Shown: piece by piece, positions 7,739 through 15,566 of the stretch
How positions within the stretch are numbered: the first letter of the stretch is position 1
Layout: the number at the start of each line of letters is the position of its first letter
Origin: Neobacillus sp. DY30
GTDB lineage: Bacteria; Bacillota; Bacilli; Bacillales; Cytobacillaceae
DNA: 64,000 nt
Reading direction: 5' to 3'
Assembly (NCBI RefSeq): GCF_030123065.1
Contig: NZ_CP126093.1
Span: 5,896,001 to 5,960,000, forward strand
The notes under the pieces: model-generated
Seen by the model: the letters and a program-made list of their open reading frames with translations, nothing else
Databases searched by the model: none
What the model was told of the DNA's origin: nothing
Made by a program: the position numbers and the translations under genes

Positions 7739-8125
7739 TTAGTCGTTATCACGTTGGTTACTCCGTGATTCTCCACCCTTGCGCCCAATCTCTTGATAGA
7801 ATTCTTTATCGTGGTTTTCGGAAGTTGCCTCTCCACCTTTACGGCCAATCTCTTGATAGAATTCTTTATCATGGTTGTCAGAGGTTGCCTCTCCACCCTT
7901 GCGGCCAATTTCTTGATAGAACTCTTTATCGTGGCTTTCGGCGGTTGCCTCTCCACCCTTGCGACCAATTTCTTGATAGAACTCTTTATCGTGGTTTTCA
8001 GAGGTTGCCTCTCCACCCTTGCGGCCAATCTCTTGATAAAACTCTTTATCGTGGTTATTTGAGGTTGCCTCTCCACCTTTGCGTCCTGCTTCTTCTCTGC
8101 TCATTGTTTCATTATTCCTAGCCAT
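7739..8125 (-). CDS. gsiB: GsiB-like stress protein with KGG repeats
   Basis: A 128-residue, very hydrophilic protein made of about five tandem 20-residue units of the form IGRKGGEATSxNHDKEFYQE (residues 10-120). This is the KGG-repeat hydrophilin pattern of B. subtilis GsiB (general stress protein, LEA-like), which is sigma-B dependent. The units are near-identical at the DNA level, consistent with copy-number variation by slippage. AAAGGAGG precedes the ATG. I looked for but did not find a convincing sigma-B promoter in the 300 bp upstream, so control may differ or the promoter may be degenerate. Confidence 0.88.
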   Translation of the reverse strand: MARNNETMSREEAGRKGGEATSNNHDKEFYQEIGRKGGEATSENHDKEFYQEIGRKGGEATAESHDKEFYQEIGRKGGEATSDNHDKEFYQEIGRKGGEATSENHDKEFYQEIGRKGGESRSNQRDND

Positions 8126-8313
8126 TTCTACGTCCTCCTTTAGATTTTTTTGTCTTCAGTCAGATTCGTACATTCGACTTCCTTCAATCGGGTTAACTTG
8201 TAACCCATGCTTATGTAGTACCACCAACTCTCCTTTTTAAAACTCCTTTTTCTCGGTTTAATCATTTTGAAATACTCGTAATCTACTCGTATATTTTTTA
8301 AAAAGATTATAAG

Positions 8314-8339
8314 GTTTAGGACTACGTATATCGGGGTAT
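8314..8339 (+). promoter_or_regulatory. Sigma-B promoter of the 8433 gene
   Basis: GTTTAG (8314-8319), 14-bp spacer, GGGTAT (8334-8339), about 94 bp upstream of the gene. The rest of the 8126-8432 gap holds the gsiB-like leader and nothing else I can name. Confidence 0.8.
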
Positions 8340-8432
8340 TTAATTAGAATATTTCACACGAACAGTAAAAGCAGGGGTAAGAGGGTTGGCGCGCTTCAGC
8401 ACCAGCCAATTTTTTGATTCCGGGGTGAAAAA

Positions 8433-9167
8433 ATGAATTTATTCTTTCTACTCATTTATTTCCTGATTATTATGGCCGTCATTGAAATTTTTGTGATTCT
8501 TTTTCGGCTGACGGACCTGAAATTGGAGGTTTCGCGGTTTCAGGTCATTTCCTTGATGACAGGTACAGGTTTTACGACGGGAGAGTCTGAGCTGATTTTA
8601 GGCCACCCGATTCGGAGGAAACTAGCTACTTTTCTAATCCTATTCGGGGCCTTCTCACTTGCTGTAATCATTTCATCAATTAGTACGATTTTATCTGAGG
8701 ACCTTCGCACGAAGGATATTTTCTATGCAGCAGGCGGAGTGGTGCTAGTCTTTGCTATTTTAAAGCTGAAGAGTGTACAAACCAAGTTATCCAAGTTATT
8801 TAAACAAGAAATGAAGCAGAATATTGAACTTGGAGATCTCCCTATGAGAGATATTTTTATGTCAGAAGAACAAGACCATCTGCTCAATCTTCATATCTAT
8901 AAAGAATCTTCTCTCTTTCTTAAACAGATTAGTCAGGTGATCCAGAATTATGAAGACTTAGAATTTGTTGTATTGTTTATCAAAAGAGGAGAATTAAAAC
9001 TTAGAAAAAATATCTATCACACAAAAATACACGAGGGCGATCAGATTCTATTATTCGGAGAAGAAGACGTCATTTTCAAACTATTTAAAGATGACATTAA
9101 AATTATGGAGGAAAAGCTTAAAAATGCCCAGCATACGCCGGTCAGCGAGTACCAATCATCACAATAA
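8433..9167 (+). CDS. Membrane protein with TrkA-C domain
   Basis: A 244-residue protein with about three membrane helices in the first 115 residues, a charged linker, and a C-terminal TrkA-C (RCK-C) regulatory domain (about 150-228, ending in the HEGDQILLFGEE turn usual for such domains). Between the first helices it has MTGTGFTTGE, reminiscent of Trk/Ktr filter loops, although the protein is too short for a complete channel. It may be a small ligand-gated or accessory ion-transport protein. GGGGTG precedes the ATG. It is preceded by a sigma-B promoter and followed by a shared terminator. Confidence 0.75.
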   Translation: MNLFFLLIYFLIIMAVIEIFVILFRLTDLKLEVSRFQVISLMTGTGFTTGESELILGHPIRRKLATFLILFGAFSLAVIISSISTILSEDLRTKDIFYAAGGVVLVFAILKLKSVQTKLSKLFKQEMKQNIELGDLPMRDIFMSEEQDHLLNLHIYKESSLFLKQISQVIQNYEDLEFVVLFIKRGELKLRKNIYHTKIHEGDQILLFGEEDVIFKLFKDDIKIMEEKLKNAQHTPVSEYQSSQ

Positions 9168-9206
9168 GGGCCGTACTAAAATCCGACTCATCCATTACGA
9201 CATAAA

Positions 9207-9247
9207 AAGGCACACGTTACATTAAAATGACGTGTGCCTTACGTTTT
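9207..9247. terminator. Bidirectional terminator
   Basis: An 11-bp stem (AAGGCACACGT and ACGTGTGCCTT) between the convergent genes, with a T run on the plus side and A/T runs on the other. Confidence 0.85.
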
Positions 9248-9257
9248 TTTCCACTGC

Positions 9258-10559
9258 TTAGCTAACAATTTTTTTCACATCTAGATACAAAATATGGTGA
9301 CCAACAGCTTCACGGACTTTGAACAAGTATCCATCGAATTTAGCCTCTGTCCCAATCTCCACGTCAAAGTTTTGTGTAAGAAACCAGCCGCCGATTGTAT
9401 CAATTCTATCACCGGTTATGTTTGTACCTAGTAGACTGTTAACATCCTCAATTAACACTTTTCCATCCAGTAAATAATGGCCTTCCTTCACCTTTTGAAT
9501 CTTTGCTACTTCATCGGTATCAAATTCGTCTCTTACTTCACCGACAATTTCTTCAATAATATCTTCTACGGTCACTAATCCTGAGGTACCCCCGTATTCA
9601 TCGACAAGAATCGCCATTTGACTGCGTTCTTTTTGCATTCTCACCAATAAGTCATGAATGGGGATGGTTTCAATTGCTTTAATCACAGGTTTAATAAAGG
9701 GTCTCAGACTCATGGCTTCTGTATGATTTTTATTCATTATTTGGGCGGTAATTAACGCTTTAACATTAAGAATCCCTATAATATTGTCTTTGTCACCCTC
9801 AATGACAGGGTAACGAGAATAATTTTCTGTTCTTACCCGGCTTACAACCACATCAAGGGTATCATTAATCGATAGCGAACTCATCTCTGTCCGCGGAACC
9901 ATGATTTCTTTTGCCACTCTTTCATCAAATTCAAAAATATTGTTCACATAATTTAATTCATTTTGATTGATTTCACCTTTCCTAAAGCTTTCCGACAAAA
10001 GCAAACGAAGCTCTTCTTCGGAATGAGCTAATTCTTGCTCCGATTCAGGCTTTAAGCCAAAGATTCCGACCAAGAGCCTGGCAGATCCATTTAATGCCCA
10101 AATAAATGGCCGCATTACTTTGGTGAATCCGATAATCGGAGCAGCAAACATAAGTGCTACCTCCTCGGCCTTATGAATGGCGACTGTTTTGGGTGCTAAC
10201 TCCCCGACTACCACATGCAGAAATGTAACCGAGGCAAAGGCAATGATAAAAGAGATCAGATGCGATAGCGATTGATTCAGATTTATCGCCGAAAACAAGG
10301 GATGAATTAATTTTTGCACAGTAGGTTCTCCCAGCCACCCGAGTCCGAGAGCCGTAACCGTTATTCCCAATTGACAGGCTGAAAGGTATTCATCTAAATG
10401 GTTTACTACCCTTTTAGCGGACACTGCCCCCTTTTTCCCTTCTGCAATCAATTGATCGATTCTCGATGGACGTACTTTCACAATCGCAAATTCTACCGCT
10501 ACAAAAAATCCCGTGAGCGCGATTAAAAGAGCGATTAATAATAGATTAATAATCGTCAT
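9258..10559 (-). CDS. mpfA: CNNM/HlyC-CorC family transporter (DUF21, CBS pair, CorC domain)
   Basis: A 433-residue protein with an N-terminal DUF21 membrane domain (four helices, residues 1-150; FFVAVEFAIVKVR at the start), two CBS domains (about 205-335, including VPRTEM and LVDEYGGTSGLVTVEDIIEEIVGEV) and a C-terminal CorC/HlyC domain (about 350-430). This is the layout of B. subtilis MpfA (YhdP), a Mg2+ exporter. Paralogues YugS, YqhB and YrkA share it, so the symbol is tentative. GGGAGG supports the start. A 185-bp repeat element lies directly upstream. Confidence 0.85.
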   Translation of the reverse strand: MTIINLLLIALLIALTGFFVAVEFAIVKVRPSRIDQLIAEGKKGAVSAKRVVNHLDEYLSACQLGITVTALGLGWLGEPTVQKLIHPLFSAINLNQSLSHLISFIIAFASVTFLHVVVGELAPKTVAIHKAEEVALMFAAPIIGFTKVMRPFIWALNGSARLLVGIFGLKPESEQELAHSEEELRLLLSESFRKGEINQNELNYVNNIFEFDERVAKEIMVPRTEMSSLSINDTLDVVVSRVRTENYSRYPVIEGDKDNIIGILNVKALITAQIMNKNHTEAMSLRPFIKPVIKAIETIPIHDLLVRMQKERSQMAILVDEYGGTSGLVTVEDIIEEIVGEVRDEFDTDEVAKIQKVKEGHYLLDGKVLIEDVNSLLGTNITGDRIDTIGGWFLTQNFDVEIGTEAKFDGYLFKVREAVGHHILYLDVKKIVS

Positions 10560-10587
10560 TGAGCAGCCTTCCTCCCTTCTTATTAAA

Positions 10588-10772
10588 AGGCTGTGTTAAA
10601 CTGGGCTGTTGATTTACGCTACAGGCGCGAGCGGTTCGCGGGCTCGCCCGTGAGCCTCCTCGGTCGTCCCGACCTGCGGGGTCTCACTCAGCTCGTTCAT
10701 CCCGCAGGAGTCGAGCGCCTTTCGCTCCAATCAACAGGTTCTAAAATCAACAGTGTCCTTTTAACACAGCCT
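10588..10772. repeat. 185-bp MITE-like element with terminal inverted repeats
   Basis: The ends are AGGCTGTGTTAAA (10588-10600) and TTTAACACAGCCT (10760-10772), a perfect 13-bp inverted pair. Within them are GTTGATTT/AAATCAAC arms and a GC-rich core with matching CAGGCG/CGCC and GCGGG/CCCGC segments. I recall close relatives of the core (TTGATTT...CTACAGGCG...CTCCAATCAAC) as a common dispersed repeat in Bacillus-type genomes. It has no transposase and lies between mpfA and the channel gene terminator. Confidence 0.75.
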
Positions 10773-10774
10773 AT

Positions 10775-10819
10775 AAAAATAACAATCCGAAATCTCATAG
10801 ATCCGGATTGTTATTTTTT
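10775..10819 (-). terminator. Terminator of the mechanosensitive-type channel gene
   Basis: A stem AAATAACAATCCG pairing with CGGATTGTTATTT; on the minus strand the T-rich arm comes last. Confidence 0.75.
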
Positions 10820-10840
10820 CGTTTAGCTTCAACGAATCTT

Positions 10841-12346
10841 TTATTCTATTATTTTGTTATCGATTTTATCGTCCAGTTTACGCAGATATTTGGATGCAAA
10901 GTCCTTTCCTCCGAGACCGAATGCCAGCCCAAACGCTAATGCTAATCCTCCTAATAGAAGAATAAAGGCAGCATTGACGATGGAATGTGCTACACCCAGC
11001 TGATCCAATGCCATAAAGATGGAAATCGAGAAAATAGCATATTTCGCAACCGCTGCAAGCGTTCTAGAATAGCTGTTCTTAAGAATATTCTGCAGGATAC
11101 GCTCTACAAGGTTCCCTAGGTATAAACCAATTCCTAAAATAATAAGAGCGGCAAATAACATCGGTAAATACGAAATCACCGCGGTACCAAGAACAACAAG
11201 GAACTCCAATTGGACGATTTGCAATGCTTCGACTGCAAATAATAAAATGACGACAATTTTTGCTAACAATCCGATAATTTGAGAGAGTGTATACGTTGAT
11301 TGCTCAGGTTTAAGTGAACCCACACCCATTTGGGTAAAGATATTATCAACCTTTAAACGCCACAGCATTTGCGCAACGACCTTTTCCACCCATTTTCCAA
11401 GCCAAATCCCAACTAAAATCAGAATCACGGCCACGGCAATGTTCGGGATTAACCCTACAACATCATGAAGCATAGCAATTGCTGGATCAGAAATGCCTTT
11501 TAGTTCAAGTTTTTCTAAGGCTGTAATGATTGTAGGTATTAAGATTAAAATAAACGCGATGTTGCCGATAATGCTTGAAAGACTTATGTTATCACTTGTT
11601 TTTACCATTCCTAAACGCTGGCCAAGTTTTTCTGTACCGATGCTGCTTAGGAAGTTTGTTAGAATATCTCGGACTATTTTTGCAATCAGCCAGCCAACAA
11701 ACACAATAAGAGCGGCCGCAACTAGTTTAGGGATGAAAGCAAGCAGATTTGACAGCGTATCTGCAAATGGTTCTGAAACTCCTTCAATCTGTAACGCTCC
11801 TAATACACCCGGCAAGAATAGTAATAGAACAAAATAGAATAGTGCCTTTGCAATACCGTTTACCTTGTTTACCGCTTCACTTTGACTTACCGCCATTTTC
11901 CACTGTACTAGGCGGCGTTCTAAATGGAGCATTGCCGCACCCTTTTTAAACAGCATACGAAGCAGCGATGCAACACCCCAGGCAAAAAGTAAAATAAGGG
12001 CAGCTTTTAAAACGTTTGGAATCGCCGCTGTAATCATCGTCAGCATTTCTACGAGCGGTGTCGCAATAAAGCTTAAGTTAAGCATATTAAAGAAGATAAT
12101 CCAGACGACAACCAGTAAGATGTAATATACTATTTTTCCGATAATGACTTCGGAAGAATATTTTTTGGTGCCAATGTTTGAAAATAACTTATCATCAAGT
12201 TTTGTTCTCTTTAAAAGGGCCTCCACGCTTTTACCAATGCTTTTGGCAATCAGCCAGCCAACCAATAAGACTAAAAGGGCAAATAATAGGTTGGGAAGCT
12301 GATAAAAGTACGAGGTCCATCCTGTCATCATTTCATTTAGATTCAT
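10841..12346 (-). CDS. Mechanosensitive ion channel-like protein with repeated TM-helix motifs
   Basis: A 501-residue polytopic protein with at least ten hydrophobic segments and three or four internal copies of the conserved TM-helix motif (LLVGWLIAKSIGKSVEALLKR, LIVFVGWLIAKIVRDIL, LILVGIWLGKWVEKVV, LGIGLYLGNLVERIL). The C-terminal LAFGLAFGLGGKDFASKYL resembles the pore-to-beta-domain junction of MscS proteins, but the MscS beta domain is absent. It probably gates small solutes or ions in response to membrane tension. The gene is 75 bp downstream of a small lipoprotein gene with a sigma-B promoter, so it is likely the second gene of that transcript. Confidence 0.82.
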   Translation of the reverse strand: MNLNEMMTGWTSYFYQLPNLLFALLVLLVGWLIAKSIGKSVEALLKRTKLDDKLFSNIGTKKYSSEVIIGKIVYYILLVVVWIIFFNMLNLSFIATPLVEMLTMITAAIPNVLKAALILLFAWGVASLLRMLFKKGAAMLHLERRLVQWKMAVSQSEAVNKVNGIAKALFYFVLLLFLPGVLGALQIEGVSEPFADTLSNLLAFIPKLVAAALIVFVGWLIAKIVRDILTNFLSSIGTEKLGQRLGMVKTSDNISLSSIIGNIAFILILIPTIITALEKLELKGISDPAIAMLHDVVGLIPNIAVAVILILVGIWLGKWVEKVVAQMLWRLKVDNIFTQMGVGSLKPEQSTYTLSQIIGLLAKIVVILLFAVEALQIVQLEFLVVLGTAVISYLPMLFAALIILGIGLYLGNLVERILQNILKNSYSRTLAAVAKYAIFSISIFMALDQLGVAHSIVNAAFILLLGGLALAFGLAFGLGGKDFASKYLRKLDDKIDNKIIE

Positions 12347-12421
12347 TCTACCTATCTCCTTTTCTATCGTTTAATAGATAAGAAAAAGAAGATACTCTTC
12401 CCTTTCTTATCTCCTCAGCAT

Positions 12422-12583
12422 TTAGTTTGTTTCTGGGTTTTTATTTTCTGCCTCATCTTTGTGGGATCCGTCACTTACACCGTTATCCTGGTCCACTCCA
12501 TCTCCACAGCCTGTCAGCGCACCAAATGTTAATGCAAAAATCATTCCTGTCATCATCAATTTCTTTTTCCAAATTTTATTCAT
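12422..12583 (-). CDS. 53-residue lipoprotein, paralogue of the 12805 gene
   Basis: A short gene behind AAAGGAGG. The product has a lysine-rich start, a hydrophobic stretch and a lipobox LTGC (Cys 26), followed directly by GDGVDQDNG, SDG and a short Asp/Glu/Asn/Lys tail. The mature start is almost identical to that of the divergent lipoprotein at 12805-13053 (CGDGVDQDNGxSDG). It should be a lipid-anchored peptide on the outer face of the membrane. Function is unknown. A sigma-B promoter is placed 35 bp upstream, and the channel gene 10841-12346 follows. Confidence 0.82.
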   Translation of the reverse strand: MNKIWKKKLMMTGMIFALTFGALTGCGDGVDQDNGVSDGSHKDEAENKNPETN

Positions 12584-12617
12584 CGTTGTTTCCTCCTTTA
12601 ATTTGTCTAGTATGCTT

Positions 12618-12643
12618 TTACCCTTTTAGTAAGTGACCTAAAC
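12618..12643 (-). promoter_or_regulatory. Sigma-B promoter of the 12422 lipoprotein gene
   Basis: Minus strand: GTTTAG, 14-bp spacer, GGGTAA. Confidence 0.78.
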
Positions 12644-12737
12644 AATAAATGTACATTTTTCTATTACCTCAAGTTTTTTTAAAAAAAGACATTTAATAGA
12701 AAGAAAATGGTTTTGCTGCATTTTTCTGGTGAAAAGA

Positions 12738-12762
12738 GTTTCAGATTTTTCTTATTGGGAAT
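12738..12762 (+). promoter_or_regulatory. Sigma-B promoter of the lipoprotein-csbD-yflT-like operon
   Basis: GTTTCA (12738-12743), 13-bp spacer, GGGAAT (12757-12762), 42 bp upstream of the 12805 start. Confidence 0.78.
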
Positions 12763-12804
12763 ATAAAAAGGGCATAACCAAACACGACGAAAGGAGCTGT
12801 AAGT

Positions 12805-13053
12805 ATGAAGAAAAGTTTACTAGTTGGTGGATTGGCTGTTTCTCTTACTCTTGCCGGATTAACTGGCTGCGGTGACGGGGTCGATCAAGATAACGGGGCC
12901 AGTGATGGTCAACAGAAAGACGTAATAGATAAAGACACGAAGCAAAATGCCAAAGATGCTGTAAATAAAGTAGAAACAGAATTAAAAGAAGCACAACAGG
13001 ATATAGAAAAAAAGGTTGAGGATAACGGTGTTAATGATGGTGTTAACCAATAA
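12805..13053 (+). CDS. 82-residue lipoprotein, likely stress-induced
   Basis: The signal peptide (MKKSLLVGGLAVSLTLAGLTGC) ends in a lipobox with Cys 22. The mature part begins GDGVDQDNGASDG, as in the divergent paralogue, then continues as a Lys/Asp/Glu-rich amphipathic helix (about 40-75) and a short DNGVNDGVNQ tail that repeats the opening motif. AAGGAG lies 9 bp before the ATG. It heads a likely operon with csbD and the YflT-like gene. No domain family is recognised; a membrane-anchored, intrinsically disordered stress protein fits what is seen. Confidence 0.85.
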   Translation: MKKSLLVGGLAVSLTLAGLTGCGDGVDQDNGASDGQQKDVIDKDTKQNAKDAVNKVETELKEAQQDIEKKVEDNGVNDGVNQ

Positions 13054-13084
13054 TTTTTTATAAAAATTAAGGAGGCTTATTAAA

Positions 13085-13261
13085 ATGAATAAAGACAAAA
13101 TGAATGGATTTGTAGATACAGTTAAAGGGAAAGCCAAAGAAGAATGGGGTAGATTGACGGATGATCGCTCAACAAAAAATGAAGGCAAAGTTGACCAGGC
13201 GAAAGGGAGATTGCAGGAAGAGGTTGGCAGAGTAAAGGATAAAATAACAAAAAACTATTAA
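13085..13261 (+). CDS. csbD: CsbD family general stress protein
   Basis: A 58-residue, highly charged protein with the CsbD pattern: GFVDTVKGKAKEEWGRLTDD, then GKVDQAKGRLQEEVGRVKDK. CsbD in B. subtilis is a sigma-B-dependent protein of unknown biochemical role, and E. coli YjbJ is the same family. AAGGAGG is 10 bp before the ATG. It lies 31 bp after the lipoprotein gene and 48 bp before the YflT-like gene, apparently in one transcript. Confidence 0.93.
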   Translation: MNKDKMNGFVDTVKGKAKEEWGRLTDDRSTKNEGKVDQAKGRLQEEVGRVKDKITKNY

Positions 13262-13309
13262 GCTGTGAATCTCTCGGAACCAATAATAGAAAAGGGGAGG
13301 AACCCGAAA

Positions 13310-13909
13310 ATGGACAAGGTTGAAAAGAATGTTGTAGGAGTTTATGAAACCGAACAGGAAGCCATTATTGCGATTGAGAAACTTGTTAAAGAAGGATATG
13401 ATAAACAGGATATCTGTGTTATTGGTAAAGACATCAAAAATGTGAATTATATTGCCGATGAGACAGGGACCGTTGCGGAAGAAACCGCTGCCACGGGTGC
13501 ATTAGCCGGCGGAACACTCGGAGGCTTAACTGGTTTACTCGTAGGAGTAGGTGCGCTGGCCATCCCCGGTGTTGGTCCAATCATCGCCGCGGGGCCCATC
13601 GCTTCAAGTTTAATTGGAGCCGTTGCAGGTGCCGGCTTAGGTGGATTAACCGGCGCACTCATTGCGATCGGAATTCCAGACGATGAAGCCGAATATTACG
13701 GAAACTCCGTTAAAGAAGGTAAAATTTTAGTTTTAACGAAAAATAGATTGAATCATCCTCTTGAGGACCAGAATACCTTAGCACAGGCAAACAATAGCTC
13801 AATGGCACAGGATTGGGATGAATTGAAGAGGCTTGGCAATGAAATGAATAATGGTGAAACGAAGGAAGATTTAGAGGAAAGAGAGAAAGTTCGTGATCCC
13901 TTACAATAA
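13310..13909 (+). CDS. General stress protein with YflT-like domain and glycine-rich hydrophobic core
   Basis: A 199-residue protein. The N-terminus (about 1-55, VVGVYETEQEAIIAIEKLVKEGYDKQDICVIGKD) matches the YflT/GSP17M domain. Residues 65-125 are Gly/Ala-rich and hydrophobic (GGTLGGLTGLLVGVG, IASSLIGAVAGAGLGG), then GIPDDEAEYYGNSVKEGKILV, and an acidic tail. The start at 13310 is set by GGGGAGG nine bases upstream; an in-frame start at 13265 lacks one. It is the last gene of the lipoprotein-csbD operon. The glycine-zipper segment may insert in or associate with membranes. Confidence 0.85.
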   Translation: MDKVEKNVVGVYETEQEAIIAIEKLVKEGYDKQDICVIGKDIKNVNYIADETGTVAEETAATGALAGGTLGGLTGLLVGVGALAIPGVGPIIAAGPIASSLIGAVAGAGLGGLTGALIAIGIPDDEAEYYGNSVKEGKILVLTKNRLNHPLEDQNTLAQANNSSMAQDWDELKRLGNEMNNGETKEDLEEREKVRDPLQ

Positions 13910-13917
13910 TAGCTATT

Positions 13918-13947
13918 AAAAAAACGGTCCCCTAAAAGGACCGTTTT
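13918..13947. terminator. Bidirectional terminator
   Basis: AAAACGGTCC and GGACCGTTTT (10-bp perfect stem, 7-base loop), with T runs on both strands. It separates the stress operon from the convergent nuo operon. Confidence 0.85.
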
Positions 13948-13956
13948 GCATGTAAT

Positions 13957-13982
13957 GAAGAGGTCCCCATGCCTCTTCTTTT
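13957..13982 (+). terminator. Second terminator hairpin
   Basis: GAAGAGG and CCTCTTC around an 8-base loop, followed by TTTT on the plus strand. Confidence 0.6.
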
Positions 13983-14041
13983 ACCTATATGGTTACCCCT
14001 ATATTTGACCTAGACCGGTTCCTTCCCCCAAAGTTACCGAT

Positions 14042-15559
14042 CTATTGTAGAAAGTCTGCGAAGTGGTTAAAGTTTTCGTTCACGAAGTCGATGGCGATGT
14101 CTGGGAAAATTCCAAACAGTATCGACGCAGCGACGGTAACGATTAAGACAACCACAATTCCAAATGGAATGTTTGAAAACTTGCTGTCATCCGCTGCCGG
14201 GCGGAAAAACATTTGTGTCATAATACCGAAATAGTAGAAGTAAGACACTACCGTTGTGGCAATCATAACAGACGCCAAAACATAATGCGGTTCCTGTACC
14301 ATAAAGGCACCGATAAAGATGTTCATCTTCCCAATGAAGCCTGCCGTTCCTGGGAAGCCAGCCAGCGCGATTAATAAAATTCCCATCGCAACAGCCAGTA
14401 TCGGCGAACGTCGATATAATCCCGCAAAATCAGCAATTCTTGTAGAACCAGTCTTTGCTTCAATCAACTGGATGATCGCAAAAGCCCCAAGGTTCATGAA
14501 CAAGTAAGCTAACAAATAGAACCAAACGGTATAAAAGAAGTTCGAACTCAATGACGTAAACGCCACCAGCACATATCCGGCATGCGCAATACTTGAGTAC
14601 GCAAACATTCTTTTAATATTGCTTTGTTTCAGAGCAACAACGTTTCCGATGATCATCGTAGCTCCGGCAATAACGGCGATATAATCCTGCATGTTATAAA
14701 GAATTGGTATGGAGCCCGGACCTTTTGTAGCGGCTACACCGAACATAGAAATTAAAATCCTTGCCACAATGACAAAGCCAGCTGTTTTCGAAACAACGCT
14801 TAAAAAAGCCGTAACCGGTGTTGGTGCACCCTGATACACGTCCGGCGCCCACATATGGAACGGAGCTGCCGCCAATTTAAAGCCTAATCCAACGAAAATC
14901 ATTAAGAATGCCAATCCTAGCAAGTACGCATGCTGCGCATCAGCTAAAGCCTGAAGTGTTCTAGCGATGGCTAACAGGTTGGTTGTGCCAGTTAGACCGT
15001 ATACATAGCTCATACCGAACAAAGTAATTGCAGTAGCAATCGATCCGTTGATGACATATTTCATTGCCGACTCGTTTGACTGCAAATTCGTTTTGCGAAT
15101 ACCAGCTAAAACATAAGAAGAAATCGACAGCAACTCTAAACCGATAAATAACGTGATTAAGTCACCAGAGGATGTCATAATCATTCCACCGAGTAACCCG
15201 GTTAAAAATAAATAGTAAAATTCTCCGCGATATTCATCCATCCCCTCATCACCCTTGTAGGAGACAGCTAAAAATAATACAAGCGCTGCGCCTGCTAGCA
15301 GTAGGAGTTTGAATGCTTTCCCAAAAGAATCAAGACGGAAGGTATCATCTAAAATCGAATCAGGCGCTGCACCAAGCAGTCCGACGACAGAAACCATCGC
15401 GGCAAAAATGGCTGCAATTCCGATCCAACCGAGGATTCGGCGATCTTGATTTTTCGGCATAAATAAATCGATTACTGTAAGAAGCGCTGCTACACCAACG
15501 ATGATGAACTCTGGTGTCATGATGCTCCAGTTAAATGATGTTAATTCCTCAAGACTCAT
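14042..15559 (-). CDS. nuoN: NADH-quinone oxidoreductase subunit N
   Basis: A 505-residue antiporter-like membrane subunit of complex I with about 14 helices; it carries one of the proton channels. The family core is visible: GLELLSISSYVLAG, KYVINGSIATAITLFGMSYVYG, FKLAAAPFHMWAPDVYQGAPTPV and a lysine-bearing helix near GLGFKLAAAP. Last gene of the nuo operon, 7 bp after nuoM. Confidence 0.97.
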   Translation of the reverse strand: MSLEELTSFNWSIMTPEFIIVGVAALLTVIDLFMPKNQDRRILGWIGIAAIFAAMVSVVGLLGAAPDSILDDTFRLDSFGKAFKLLLLAGAALVLFLAVSYKGDEGMDEYRGEFYYLFLTGLLGGMIMTSSGDLITLFIGLELLSISSYVLAGIRKTNLQSNESAMKYVINGSIATAITLFGMSYVYGLTGTTNLLAIARTLQALADAQHAYLLGLAFLMIFVGLGFKLAAAPFHMWAPDVYQGAPTPVTAFLSVVSKTAGFVIVARILISMFGVAATKGPGSIPILYNMQDYIAVIAGATMIIGNVVALKQSNIKRMFAYSSIAHAGYVLVAFTSLSSNFFYTVWFYLLAYLFMNLGAFAIIQLIEAKTGSTRIADFAGLYRRSPILAVAMGILLIALAGFPGTAGFIGKMNIFIGAFMVQEPHYVLASVMIATTVVSYFYYFGIMTQMFFRPAADDSKFSNIPFGIVVVLIVTVAASILFGIFPDIAIDFVNENFNHFADFLQ

Positions 15560-15566
15560 CCTGACG

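Noticed and set aside
7657..8121. Frames on both strands overlapping the gsiB-like gene
   Set aside because: Shadow frames produced by the tandem repeats; only the minus-strand frame with KGG units has a ribosome site.
10593..10826. 77-residue frame through the 185-bp element
   Set aside because: It spans the repeat and a terminator hairpin and has no ribosome site.
13265..13309. Upstream extension of the YflT-like protein
   Set aside because: No ribosome site before 13265, whereas GGGGAGG lies correctly before 13310.
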